A stretch of DNA of 10,588 nt from Ignavibacteriota bacterium (GCA_003151215.1 PLXB01000067.1:1-10588), one strand, 5' to 3'. Positions 1-6,872 are shown, counted from the first letter of the stretch. Program-made: numbers and translations. Notes: generated by a model from the sequence alone, not told the origin.

Positions 1-934
1 CATCGTATTTAAGATAATCGATCGAATCGAAATTGCCGGTGAAATGTGTTACCGGCGTCGATGCATTGGCATCGATGTTCAGGTTATATTGCCAAATCTT
101 TTTATCTTCGGGCAGCGCATCACTGAACCCCCAGCCGAAAGGCGTTTCGGCATAATCGGGATCATCAAAGACTGCAACTCGCGAGAAGCTGTTCCATTTT
201 TCATAAATGATATTTTTTTCAGGCTGGCCTTTGACAAAGAGCAGGGGAAACAGGGAATGCCCGGTAGTGCTGACATAACCGCCGATACATGAGGCGATAA
301 GCATCAAACCGCTCATTCCGATCACTGCACGTCGCAATCCTTTTCCGACGGTCCGGACGGGACGGAATAATAAGCCGCCAAGTGTTGCAATGAAGGCTGC
401 CAGGAGAATCGCTGTTGAGGCATCAGCAACTTTCAGAATAAATACCACTCCGATGCATCCGAGTCCGGCTCCGGCGAGATCGGCAGCATAAATACGGCTG
501 ACATCCGAATCGCCTTCGGCATTATCGGTCATGCGCGTAAGTAGAAGTGTAATAAGGATACCGCTTGCAATGAACGGAAGACTGATTACTGCGAAATTGA
601 ACCCAAGCGAAAAAAGACCGCTCAACGTTCGGGGATCGGCAAACGGGATGCTCAGATGAGCGAGAAAGGAGAAGACGATCGTGACCGAGAGCAGGACACT
701 AAAAAAAGTAATGCGTTCGGGTATCCGGTCTTTCGCAAAATAAGCAGGGAAAAAATAGACAAGAAGTGCGCCGGCAGTCATTCCGAACATAGCGATGCTG
801 ATCGCCATGAATGCAAAATGGTACCACATCGTTACGCTGAATACGCGGGTGATCAGCACTTCGAAAATAAGTGTTGCCAGAGAAATAAAGAAGATCGCCG
901 TCCGAGGCCGGTTTTTGATAAGAGAAGAGTTCAT
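1..934 (-). CDS. Membrane-bound spermidine-synthase-like protein, N-terminal part (runs off left edge)
   Basis: The frame is open from an ATG at 934 to the window edge, giving 311 residues without a stop. An in-frame TGA directly precedes the ATG, so no longer start exists. The product is very hydrophobic, with membrane segments at about residues 12-32, 38-63, 75-96, 107-132, 150-190 (probably two) and 203-222. Motifs such as LITRVFSVTMWYHFAF (residues 27-42), YEKWNSFSRVAV (244-255) and NIDANASTPVTHF (286-298) resemble large bacterial membrane proteins annotated as spermidine synthase or SAM-dependent methyltransferase-like. In that family a membrane domain precedes a Rossmann-like aminopropyltransferase/methyltransferase domain. 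That soluble domain would lie beyond the window, so the catalytic residues cannot be checked. The substrate is unknown; many members are not proven polyamine enzymes. The gene is divergent from the macB-like permease. No Shine-Dalgarno is visible. Family placement is from recalled motif similarity; the reading frame itself is certain. Confidence 0.85.
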   Translation of the reverse strand, partial: MNSSLIKNRPRTAIFFISLATLIFEVLITRVFSVTMWYHFAFMAISIAMFGMTAGALLVYFFPAYFAKDRIPERITFFSVLLSVTIVFSFLAHLSIPFADPRTLSGLFSLGFNFAVISLPFIASGILITLLLTRMTDNAEGDSDVSRIYAADLAGAGLGCIGVVFILKVADASTAILLAAFIATLGGLLFRPVRTVGKGLRRAVIGMSGLMLIASCIGGYVSTTGHSLFPLLFVKGQPEKNIIYEKWNSFSRVAVFDDPDYAETPFGWGFSDALPEDKKIWQYNLNIDANASTPVTHFTGNFDSIDYLKYD

Positions 935-1010
935 TCAATTGAATAAAAAAGGAAATCAGTCGCGTCGAGAAGAACCTGCCGGTATCTGAAGCGGTTTGTT
1001 ATTATTGCTA

Positions 1011-1018
1011 CAAATATA
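1011..1018 (-). promoter_or_regulatory. Bacteroidota-type -7 box TATATTTG for the leftward membrane protein
   Basis: On the minus strand the bases read TATATTTG, an exact match to the TAnnTTTG -7 element. A TTTTC stretch lies about 20 bases upstream, where a TTTG -33 element would be expected. The box is about 77 bases upstream of the ATG at 934. The same word precedes the lipoprotein gene at 8579. A -35-like TTGACA is absent here. Confidence 0.4.
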
Positions 1019-1061
1019 CCACATTCTTCCGATTTACAGAAAAGATCGCACGTGCATTCTG

Positions 1062-1085
1062 AACGAACACAGGTTCTGATTCGTT
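1062..1085. promoter_or_regulatory. Inverted repeat AACGAA-N12-TTCGTT in the divergent intergenic region
   Basis: A perfect 6-base inverted repeat with a 12-base spacer ends 12 bases before the ATG of the MacB-like permease. Its geometry would suit a dimeric regulator site or overlap of the permease promoter. A 6-base arm in a 160-base spacer may be chance, so this is a weak call. Confidence 0.2.
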
Positions 1086-1097
1086 AAAATATTTCGT

Positions 1098-2321
1098 ATG
1101 ATTACACAGCTCATCAGTAGTATTACTATGGCATTTCAATCGCTTATCGCTAATAAGATGCGGGCGCTATTGACCATGCTGGGCATTATTATTGGAGTTG
1201 GCTCCGTCATCACATTGACGGCAATCGGTCAGGGCGCTTCGAAGGCAGTTACCGATCGGATCAATTCAATGGGCACGAATATGATTCAGATCGATCCGGG
1301 TCCTTCGAATTACGGCGGAATTTCTTCCGGCGCAGGCGGCAGTGTACATATCACGGATAAAGATGTAGAGGGTTTGAAGCATTCGCCTCTTCTTAGTTTA
1401 GTTGCTCCGTGGGTAAATACAAGAGGCCAGGTTATAGCAACTGGTGCGAATTGGTCTACCCAGATAGGCGGAACAACTCCGGAGTGTTTGAAGATTAGAA
1501 ATTACGCCATAGAGATTGGTACATCATTTACCGATGCCGATGCAAGTGTTGGAACAAAGGTCTGTATCATCGGCAAAACCGTTGCAACAAATTTATTCGG
1601 CGATTATGAAAGTTCACTGGGAAAAATGATAAGGATCAAACAGGTACCGTTTACCGTGATCGGTATTCTCCGGGAAAAAGGATCGAATTCTTACGGGCAG
1701 GATCAGGATGATATCATCATCGGTCCGCTGGCAACCGTGCAAAAAAAACTCATGGGCACGACATGGCTCAATGATATATTTGCAAGCGCAATATCCGAAA
1801 GCGCCACGACAGCGGCAATCACCGATATTACACGGATCATGCGCGAGCAGCATCGGCTTGAGCCCGGAGATGATAATGATTTCCGCGTTCGTTCACAGGT
1901 CGAGATGGCACAGACTGCACAGCAAAGTACCGATACACTGGCTCTGTTGCTTCGAAGCGCAGCGATCATCGCACTGCTTGTCGGAGGTATCGGCATCATG
2001 AATATTATGCTTGTCAGCGTAACGGAAAGAACCCGCGAAATTGGGATCCGCAAATCCATTGGTGCAAAGTCATTTAATATCCTTTTTCAATTTCTTACTG
2101 AAGCCCTGACACTCAGCCTTATCGGCGGTATCATCGGAATTTTTTTCGGATTTCTTGCCAGCTATGTTGTCTCCAATCAAAACGGTTGGACGCTTATTAT
2201 CTCACCTTCGGCAGTCTTGCTTGCCTTTAGCGCAGCAACGTTAGTCGGTCTTTTCTTTGGCTGGTATCCGGCGAGGAAAGCTGCGCGGTTGAATCCGATC
2301 GATGCGTTGCGGCAGGAATAA
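1098..2321 (+). CDS. MacB/FtsX-family ABC transporter permease
   Basis: The 407-residue product has the layout of MacB-type permeases. One N-terminal membrane helix (about 22-43, within MRALLTMLGIIIGVGSVITL) is followed by a large extracytoplasmic domain (about 45-280) of the MacB_PCD type. A C-terminal FtsX domain then has helices at about 286-308, 335-358 and 370-393. The signature TEREIGIRK-like stretch (TERTREIGIRKSIGAK, residues 310-325) and the C-terminal PARKAARLNPIDALRQE are classic for the family. Members act as mechanotransmission or export subunits with a cytoplasmic ATPase and, in MacB systems, an adaptor. No ATPase or adaptor gene lies next to it: upstream is a divergent gene and downstream a secreted protein. 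The ATPase must therefore be encoded elsewhere, or this is an orphan permease. The length is normal for an ATPase-less permease. Substrate cannot be inferred. It is probably co-transcribed with the next gene, whose start lies one base after this stop. Confidence 0.92.
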   Translation: MITQLISSITMAFQSLIANKMRALLTMLGIIIGVGSVITLTAIGQGASKAVTDRINSMGTNMIQIDPGPSNYGGISSGAGGSVHITDKDVEGLKHSPLLSLVAPWVNTRGQVIATGANWSTQIGGTTPECLKIRNYAIEIGTSFTDADASVGTKVCIIGKTVATNLFGDYESSLGKMIRIKQVPFTVIGILREKGSNSYGQDQDDIIIGPLATVQKKLMGTTWLNDIFASAISESATTAAITDITRIMREQHRLEPGDDNDFRVRSQVEMAQTAQQSTDTLALLLRSAAIIALLVGGIGIMNIMLVSVTERTREIGIRKSIGAKSFNILFQFLTEALTLSLIGGIIGIFFGFLASYVVSNQNGWTLIISPSAVLLAFSAATLVGLFFGWYPARKAARLNPIDALRQE

Positions 2322-2322
2322 T

Positions 2323-4482
2323 ATGAAAGTCTTCGCTGCAGCGATCATCTACTTCGTTGCCTTATTTTCCCTGAATTCCACTGCTAATTCCCAACCACCC
2401 TTTTGGACTCAAATTCCTCTGCCTGCTGTGTATCATCAGATAGGGCCTTATTTTCTCAATGAAAATATCGGTTTCATATTTGATGTAAGTCCGTTAAGAG
2501 TACAATCAAATTTGCGAAGAACAACGAATGGAGGAGCAAGCTGGCAAACTCTACGCTTTTTTGATGACGCAAATATTCTCATAAATCAACTGTATTTCAC
2601 CGATCTGAATCGAGGCTATGCTGCAACTTCTGCCGGAGTATATGAAACAACCGATAATGGTAATTCCTGGAAAAGTATCTTTCCTAATAACCTTTCCTTC
2701 AATTCTGTCTATGCTTTCGGCAATACGGTATTCGCTTTTGCTTTCTCAATGATAAATCTCAACAGCGAGAATTGGGGTCCGCTCATCGCAACACATGATG
2801 ATGGTGCAACATGGGATACTATTATTCAATCAACTATTTACACTGTTGCTGTTCGGTTTCCTTTTCAAATGAAACCCATGACACCGTATATTTTTGGAAA
2901 TAAAGACGGGACACTATTTGCCGAAAATATCCTTAATCAAAATAATATGGAATTTGTTTTTTCTACCGATAACGGAAAAAATTGGTCAACGACGACAATG
3001 GATATTTTGAATCAGACCTACACCATGGGTTTATTCAGTTTTCCTCATTGTAATGATCTGCTCCGCACATTTATTTCTTTTAAGCAGAACCCCAACAGCG
3101 ATGTTTATCAGATCGCTTCTTCGTCAGATTTCGGAGCACATTGGAATAATCTTTATCATCCTATCGAGATCGGCGCATGGGTTTCCGGTAATAACTGCGT
3201 ACAATATGTTTCCAATGCAACACCGGTGTTGGGGCTCTATCGCTCAAGCGATCGTGGAATAGATTGGTCATCAGTCAGCGGTCCTGATTTTACCGAACTC
3301 GACGATGAAGATTTTCATAACCTCTCTATTGTCAGCGGCGGAGCAGTAGTCTATGCCGGCGATTACGTACAATTCGCCAACAACGGGAATTTATGGAAAA
3401 CAACGACCGGCGGAGACGGCACACTTTCATCCGCACAATTCGTATCTCAAATTACGATGGCGCATTCCTTATCCTCAGGTCCTGGTGATACGCTGAATCT
3501 GAAAGAATGCGATACCGGATTTGTCACCATACCGTTTCAAAATATTTCCTGTAACTTCGCACATCTTGAAGGCATCACGATCGATGGGTTGGATTCTTCG
3601 GAATTCTCCACACTTCTCAAACATCATCTATTCTGTGACAATATTCCTGATACCCTGATCCTTACTGTTATCGGATCATCTGTCGGGATCAGAAATATTA
3701 CCGTTCATCCGCATTTTATTAATGACGAATACGAGACGATCGATACAAGTTTTACCTTTACTTTGGCAACGACATCAGCATCGGGTACGAGTATCTATCT
3801 CAGAACTTCTGCGATCTCCGGAAGAGCATTCGATACTCTGGATATCCCGCTTTATATCAATAATGCTTCTTCAAATCCGGTAAAGCTTGGTATGGATTCT
3901 ATTAATCTGAACTACATATTAAATACCGATCTCATCACACCGTATATTTTTACTCCATCTCCGATAGGAATCAAGGCAGGTCCGGTTACGGTGACAAGAA
4001 CAAATGCGGCATTCACTCTGTATTTTCCTTCAGGCTTTGCCTTTACCGGAGAAACGGTATTGGGTAAACTCAGATGTGAAGTCTATGTCTCTGATTCGTT
4101 AGAATCTGATATTTCCTTCGCAGGCGATTCGCATTCCTCACCATGTCAAAGTATTCAATCTAATAGCTTGATCCATTTTTCGCTTGCAGCACAATGCGGA
4201 GATTCTTCTTTATCAAAGATGTTAAAATACGGTGCAGCGTATTCGATCACTTCCATTATTCCCAATCCCGCACGGAATAGCGTAAATGTTGTATTAAAGA
4301 ACAATGGTTTGCGGCTCCAGTATGAGATCTTTGATGCACTCGGTAATCAGCGTAGGAGTGGATGGATCGGCGGGAATTCTTTCCAAATAGATCTTTCGGA
4401 TCTATCAACGGGAAGTTATTACTTACGTATTAGCGGAGATACGGGAATTCCTGTCACAAGAAAAATAGTAGTTGCGAAATAA
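2323..4482 (+). CDS. Secreted Asp-box (BNR-like) propeller protein with T9SS type A sorting domain
   Basis: Start chosen at the ATG at 2323, one base after the permease stop (TAATATG), because it opens a clean signal peptide: MKVF, hydrophobic core to about residue 17, likely cleavage near ANS-Q at 23. The upstream in-frame ATG at 2302 would put RCGRNN before it and overlap the permease. The 719-residue product has six Asp-box motifs of S/TxDxGxxW type: TTNGGASW (67-74), TTDNGNSW (109-116), THDDGATW (157-164), STDNGKNW (214-221), SSDFGAHW (267-274) and SSDRGIDW (308-315). These indicate a sortilin/YCF48/sialidase-like beta-propeller. Residues about 385-470 look like an Ig-like domain of the choice-of-anchor D type, and 490-620 like another beta-rich, cohesin-like domain. 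Residues 640-719 match the T9SS type A sorting domain: IIPNPARNSV, YEIFDALGNQ, IDLSDLSTGSYYLRI and a basic end. It is expected to cross the outer membrane via T9SS. No hydrolase residues are assigned; Asp-boxes alone do not make it a sialidase. Confidence 0.9.
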   Translation: MKVFAAAIIYFVALFSLNSTANSQPPFWTQIPLPAVYHQIGPYFLNENIGFIFDVSPLRVQSNLRRTTNGGASWQTLRFFDDANILINQLYFTDLNRGYAATSAGVYETTDNGNSWKSIFPNNLSFNSVYAFGNTVFAFAFSMINLNSENWGPLIATHDDGATWDTIIQSTIYTVAVRFPFQMKPMTPYIFGNKDGTLFAENILNQNNMEFVFSTDNGKNWSTTTMDILNQTYTMGLFSFPHCNDLLRTFISFKQNPNSDVYQIASSSDFGAHWNNLYHPIEIGAWVSGNNCVQYVSNATPVLGLYRSSDRGIDWSSVSGPDFTELDDEDFHNLSIVSGGAVVYAGDYVQFANNGNLWKTTTGGDGTLSSAQFVSQITMAHSLSSGPGDTLNLKECDTGFVTIPFQNISCNFAHLEGITIDGLDSSEFSTLLKHHLFCDNIPDTLILTVIGSSVGIRNITVHPHFINDEYETIDTSFTFTLATTSASGTSIYLRTSAISGRAFDTLDIPLYINNASSNPVKLGMDSINLNYILNTDLITPYIFTPSPIGIKAGPVTVTRTNAAFTLYFPSGFAFTGETVLGKLRCEVYVSDSLESDISFAGDSHSSPCQSIQSNSLIHFSLAAQCGDSSLSKMLKYGAAYSITSIIPNPARNSVNVVLKNNGLRLQYEIFDALGNQRRSGWIGGNSFQIDLSDLSTGSYYLRISGDTGIPVTRKIVVAK

Positions 4483-4484
4483 TG

Positions 4485-4506
4485 ATTCTTTGCCCGAATA
4501 AAGAAT
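4485..4506. terminator. AT-rich hairpin between convergent genes
   Basis: ATTCTTT (4485-4491) pairs perfectly with AAAGAAT (4500-4506) around an 8-base loop. It lies directly after the stop of the T9SS protein and touches the stop codon of the opposing dus pseudogene. The stem is short and AT-rich and lacks a following T-run, so terminator function in either direction is only possible. Confidence 0.3.
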
Positions 4507-4526
4507 TAAGCACTAAGCACTAAGCC
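4506..4526. repeat. Three tandem heptamers YTAAGCM
   Basis: The units are TTAAGCA, CTAAGCA and CTAAGCC. Read leftward they supply the last codons (GLVLSA) and the TAA stop of the dus reading frame. The pattern belongs with the other 7-base tandem repeats in this window. Confidence 0.7.
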
Positions 4527-5525
4527 CTCTTGTATAAAACCCTCCGCAAATTTATATAATCTTTCTTCCACCTGCAAATATGAATCCATTGTCATTAATT
4601 CAGCGCGAAGTTTTGCGGCGCCGAAAATTCCTTTGAAATAGCCGAGGTAATATTTTCTGAACGCAGGAATTCCGAAGCGTTCGGAATGCAATTCGAGTGA
4701 ATGACGCAGATGATTCAGGCATAGCTCGACGCGTTCATCGAGCGATGCAGGAGTATAAGAACCTGTTGCAAAATATTCTTTGACTTCGCGGAAGATAAAG
4801 GGATTGCTGATCGCAGCGCGGGCGATCATCACGCCATCGCAGCCGGTTTCATTGAATGCCCTGAGTGCCGCTTCCGGCGAGTACAAATCTACAATGACAA
4901 AAAACGGGATCGAAACGAGCACTTAGAAATTCGGAATCAAGCTCCAATCTGCAGGTCCGTTATGTCCTTGCGAACGGGTTCGGCAATGAATGGTCAGCGC
5001 CGAAGCTCCGGCTTGCTCGATCATCGGCGCGACATCTAAAATATTGATCGAATCATGATCCCATCCGATGCGCGTTTTGACCGTAACGGGGATTTTCACG
5101 GCATCGACCGTTGCTCTGACCATTGCTTCCATGCGCGGAAGATCTTTTAAGAGCGCCGCTCCTGCACCTTTTCCTGCAACATTTTTCACCCAGCAGCCGC
5201 AATTAATATCAATGAAATCCGGACCGGCAGCTTCGGATATCTGCGCTGCTTCTCGCATCACATCCGGTTTGCCGCCAAAAATTTGAATCGCAAGCGGCCG
5301 CTCTTCTTCAAGCATTGCCATCTTCTTCAATGATTTCGCCGCCTGACGAATGATTGCCTCGCTGGAAATGAATTCCGTATAGACAGCATCGGCTCCCATC
5401 CGCTTAGCAATAATGCGGAAGGAAACATCCGTCACATCCTCCATCGGAGCAAGGAGCAGCGGGCGTTCGCCGAGGTCGATATTTCTAATCTTAGGCAATT
5501 TCTTTTGAGTTAAAAATTTTCTCAT
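4506..5525 (-). pseudogene. dus: tRNA-dihydrouridine synthase, interrupted by an in-frame stop
   Basis: One reading frame of 339 codons is interrupted by a TAA at 4925-4923 (codon 201). The first 200 residues are a clear Dus TIM barrel using FMN to reduce uridine in tRNA. They show LAPMEDVTD (25-33), INCGC (107-111) with the catalytic Cys111, VKTRIGWD (149-156) with Lys150, and IHCRTRSQG (179-187) with His180 and Arg182. After the stop the same frame continues with YSPEAALRAFNETGCDGVMIARAAISNP and the helical C-terminal domain, to a normal total length. Aligned with the family, no bases are gained or lost: the stop sits where a lysine is usual (AAA/AAG to TAA). Further damage is visible: the phosphate-binding VIGNGDI is replaced by FFVIVDL, and the usual Pro after the catalytic Cys is Trp. 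These extra changes argue for real decay rather than one sequencing error. The downstream half could restart at a GTG directly after the TAA, so a split protein is a less likely alternative. The start ATG at 5525 is the natural Dus start; no Shine-Dalgarno is seen. Confidence 0.85.
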
Positions 5526-5540
5526 TCTGATAATAGGTGC

Positions 5541-5602
5541 CAGGTTTCAGGTGTTAGGTGTCAGGACTATACTCTTCCCTGACACCTGACACCTAAAACC
5601 TG
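5541..5602. repeat. Large hairpin built of heptamers AGGTGTC in opposite orientations
   Basis: Arms 5541-5565 and 5578-5602 are inverted copies (25 bases, two mismatches) around a 12-base loop. Each arm is a tandem heptamer array: AGGTTTC, AGGTGTT, AGGTGTC on the left (preceded by AGGTGCC at 5535-5541), and GACACCT, GACACCT, AAAACCT on the right. The right arm contains the last two codons and the TAG stop (5593-5595) of the CxxC membrane protein. A hairpin of this strength between two leftward genes could stall or terminate transcription, but there is no T-run. Confidence 0.85.
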
Positions 5603-5919
5603 CCTCGCGCCACCACTCCGTCATCTCCGTTGAGAACATGATCGGTAAAAACCGGCGGCGCTAAGCCTTCGCGCACAAGTTCATTATAATCTGCAGCAAG
5701 TTTCGAAATACATGAGCCGCAGAAATAATTTTCGAAGCCCGCTTTTTTTTCGACGACGACGACCTGCTCGCGCGGAAATCCCAAGCCGCATAAATGACAG
5801 GCAACGCCTTCGAGCGAATCGCCATCCGGATCGCTTTCCCGCCTGAGCAGGTGCTTATAGCCCCACCAAACAAAGTACAGCGCTCCGACCAGCAAAATAA
5901 CGGAAAAAACGATATTCAT
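5593..5919 (-). CDS. Small single-pass membrane protein with a CxxC...CxxC zinc-knuckle-like domain
   Basis: The 108-residue product starts with a membrane helix (about residues 3-20, FSVILLVGALYFVWWGY) and a basic stretch KHLLRR. A soluble part follows, with CHLC (41-44) and CGSC (67-70), 22 residues apart. This spacing fits a zinc ribbon or treble-clef knuckle. The layout recalls the small PP0621-type proteins (helix, basic linker, Cys-rich domain), but that comparison is from memory. No enzymatic residues are apparent. The last codons (RF) and stop lie inside the heptamer hairpin at 5541-5602, so the original C-terminus may have been replaced. It precedes the dus pseudogene by about 70 bases in the same direction and may share its transcript. 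Function unknown. Confidence 0.7.
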   Translation of the reverse strand: MNIVFSVILLVGALYFVWWGYKHLLRRESDPDGDSLEGVACHLCGLGFPREQVVVVEKKAGFENYFCGSCISKLAADYNELVREGLAPPVFTDHVLNGDDGVVARGRF

Positions 5920-6063
5920 AGCAAGGCAAACAAAAGCTGAGAAGGCTTTACTCCCTCTGCCATTTTGAAGGTGCCCATTCTCGCTGAAGCCCTTGCAAGT
6001 TATTAATTTTCAATGAACTAACATTTCACGCGCTCACGGTTAAGTGCTTCGCAAAATGGAATA

Positions 6064-6077
6064 GTGACGAGTAACGA
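6064..6077. repeat. Two tandem heptamers GTRACGA
   Basis: GTGACGA is followed by GTAACGA, then a partial third unit beginning GT. It is the shortest of the 7-base tandem arrays in this window and would be unremarkable alone. Confidence 0.4.
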
Positions 6078-6097
6078 GTTTGACTTTGGTAGCCGCA

Positions 6098-6109
6098 GGG
6101 CTTTAGCCC
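6098..6109. repeat. Small palindrome GGGCT-TT-AGCCC
   Basis: A perfect 5-base stem with a two-base loop sits within AGCCGCAGGGCTTTAGCCCG, directly before the octamer array. Palindromes of the form GCAGGGCTTTAGCCCGC are familiar as dispersed intergenic repeats in several phyla (recollection). Copy number here is one. Confidence 0.4.
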
Positions 6110-6118
6110 GCGCAGCAG

Positions 6119-6190
6119 AGCAGTAGAGCAGTGTAGCAGTGTAGCAGTGTAGCAGTATAGCAGTAGAGCAGTATAGCAGTGTAGCAGTTG
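6119..6190. repeat. Nine tandem octamers AGCAGTNN
   Basis: Nine uninterrupted 8-base units run from 6119 to 6190. The first six bases AGCAGT are invariant and the last two vary: AG, GT, GT, GT, AT, AG, AT, GT, TG. A further GCAGCAG precedes them. An 8-base unit shifts reading frame at each copy, so selection for a protein repeat is unlikely. Arrays of this kind change copy number by slippage. Confidence 0.95.
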
Positions 6191-6202
6191 ATTCTTATAA
6201 AT

Positions 6203-6260
6203 ACTCTGCCGCTGCCGCATGCTGCTACGCCAATGCCGCAGCGGATCAGAGTCTTTTTTT
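6203..6260 (+). terminator. Rho-independent terminator-like hairpin plus T7 tract
   Basis: ACTCTG (6203-6208) pairs with CAGAGT (6247-6252), CCGCTGC (6209-6215) with GCAGCGG (6238-6244) and GCAT (6217-6220) with ATGC (6233-6236). There is a two-base bulge, one mismatch and a 12-base loop. Seven T residues follow at 6254-6260 on the plus strand. This is a strong intrinsic terminator shape for rightward transcription, yet no rightward gene lies upstream within about 1.7 kb. Read leftward the hairpin lacks a U-tract. It may end an unrecognised rightward RNA, or be a structural element of a leftward RNA. Confidence 0.5.
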
Positions 6261-6527
6261 ATTCCAACATGATGGTCATCACCTGCCCGTCCATACTTAT
6301 TCCTTGGCATGAGCCTCATTATTCATACTGACCCATGCCTGTTTTTAAACCCGCGCCGGTGGCCTATTACCTTTGCAGTTTGAAATAGCAGAATGACGAT
6401 TGCTTTCACATCGGAAAAACTTTATGTAGGATTCTTGAGATTATTCCGGGGCAGGATGCCTTACGCGGAACAAGGACAGAAATAGCAGTAAAAATTCGGT
6501 GAGTATGAGGTACGAAACGAATTTCTG
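6260..6527 (-). ncRNA. Candidate structured small RNA or long leader behind an orphan strong promoter
   Basis: A near-consensus sigma-70-type promoter (6534-6562) predicts leftward transcription from about 6527, where no protein gene follows for about 600 bases. The predicted 5' end opens directly into a hairpin: CAGAAAT (6527-6521) can pair with ATTTCTG (6483-6477). An alternative pairing is AAATTCG with CGAATTT. Further along, a 10-pair stem with GGCATG/CATGCC ends (6339-6306) has a 14-base loop. Two tiny ORFs (MNNEAHAKE at 6323-6294; MDGQVMTIMLE at 6291-6256) lie in this stretch. I do not recognise tmRNA, RNase P, SRP or a known riboswitch signature. The 3' boundary is a guess; a terminator facing left is not seen. 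Confidence 0.25.
6306..6346 (+). terminator. Hairpin GGCATGAGCC/GACCCATGCC with a short T-run
   Basis: Bases 6306-6315 and 6330-6339 form a 10-pair stem (two G-T pairs in the leftward RNA) around a 14-base loop. TGTTTTT follows on the plus strand. It is weaker as a terminator than the hairpin at 6203. In the leftward sense it would be an internal stem of the candidate RNA. Confidence 0.35.
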
Positions 6528-6533
6528 AATACA

Positions 6534-6562
6534 AATATACGAAATTTTAAGTCGTTTGTCAA
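6534..6562 (-). promoter_or_regulatory. Near-consensus promoter: TTGACA, 17 bases, TATATT
   Basis: On the minus strand TTGACA (6562-6557) is followed by exactly 17 bases and TATATT (6539-6534). The -10 is also a perfect Bacteroidota-type TATATTTG (6539-6532). It is the best promoter in the window. The next leftward gene starts at 5919, so the transcript either has a leader of about 600 bases or is a non-coding RNA. The -35 overlaps the repeated 11-mer AAGGTGCCCAT by two bases. Confidence 0.55.
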
Positions 6563-6600
6563 GGTGCCCATCCAAACTTTTTTTCGGAATTGCCCAAAAC

Positions 6601-6656
6601 ATAGGTGCCTATCGCCAATTATTTTTTTTGGGAAAACAGCCTACATAGGTGCCTAT
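6601..6656. repeat. Two copies of ATAGGTGCCTAT, 44 bases apart
   Basis: Identical 12-mers (13 with the preceding C at the first site, also AC at both) lie at 6601-6612 and 6645-6656. Each is nearly palindromic (ATAGG-TG-CCTAT). The core AGGTGCC also occurs at 6562-6568, 41 bases before the first copy, and at 5969-5975 and 5535-5541. They could be binding sites for a dimeric protein upstream of the leftward promoter at 6534, or simply dispersed repeats. Confidence 0.45.
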
Positions 6657-6804
6657 TGAGAAATCTTAGTTCTGGGTTTTGCTTTTCGCCGAAGGTCTCG
6701 GCATCTTTGGTTGGCTTTCAAATGTATTGTACGGAAAAATTTTGGAAATGTTTCAAAGCCTCTTTCCCGTTTTCCGGATGGGGAAACGAGGGAGCGAACC
6801 CCTC

Positions 6805-6850
6805 AGCCCCGAAGGGACGATGTACCCATAGCCCGGCATGAAATGCCGGG
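6805..6850 (+). repeat. Two-hairpin dispersed repeat, unit A
   Basis: A first small stem CCC-cgaa-GGG is followed by a linker ending GTACCCATAG and a second perfect 8-pair stem CCCGGCAT (6832-6839) with ATGCCGGG (6843-6850) around GAA. It has the same architecture as units B and D but different stem sequences. Palindromic stretches just before it (GCCGA/TCGGC at 6688-6702 and CCCGTTTTCC with GGGGAAACGAGGG near 6766-6793) may belong to a longer element. Confidence 0.75.
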
Positions 6851-6872
6851 AAATGATCGGCACGAAAACGAA

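Noticed and set aside
656..989. Rightward frames of 64-96 residues
   Set aside because: They lie antisense to the membrane protein on the minus strand, whose hydrophobic segments and family motifs are clear.
1703..2059. 118-residue leftward frame opposite the permease
   Set aside because: A shadow of the permease gene, whose protein matches MacB/FtsX along its full length.
4506..4922. Independent gene for the second half of Dus, starting at GTG 4922
   Set aside because: It is in the same frame as the upstream half, separated only by the TAA, and begins inside the TIM barrel. One interrupted gene is simpler.
6119..6190. CRISPR array
   Set aside because: The units are contiguous 8-mers without spacers, and no cas gene is nearby.
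6026..6319. Leftward 97-residue frame starting MRLMPRNKYG
   Set aside because: Its second half is only the translated octamer array (period-8 Leu/Tyr/Cys/Thr pattern) and the first half overlaps two strong hairpins. No ribosome binding site or recognisable domain.
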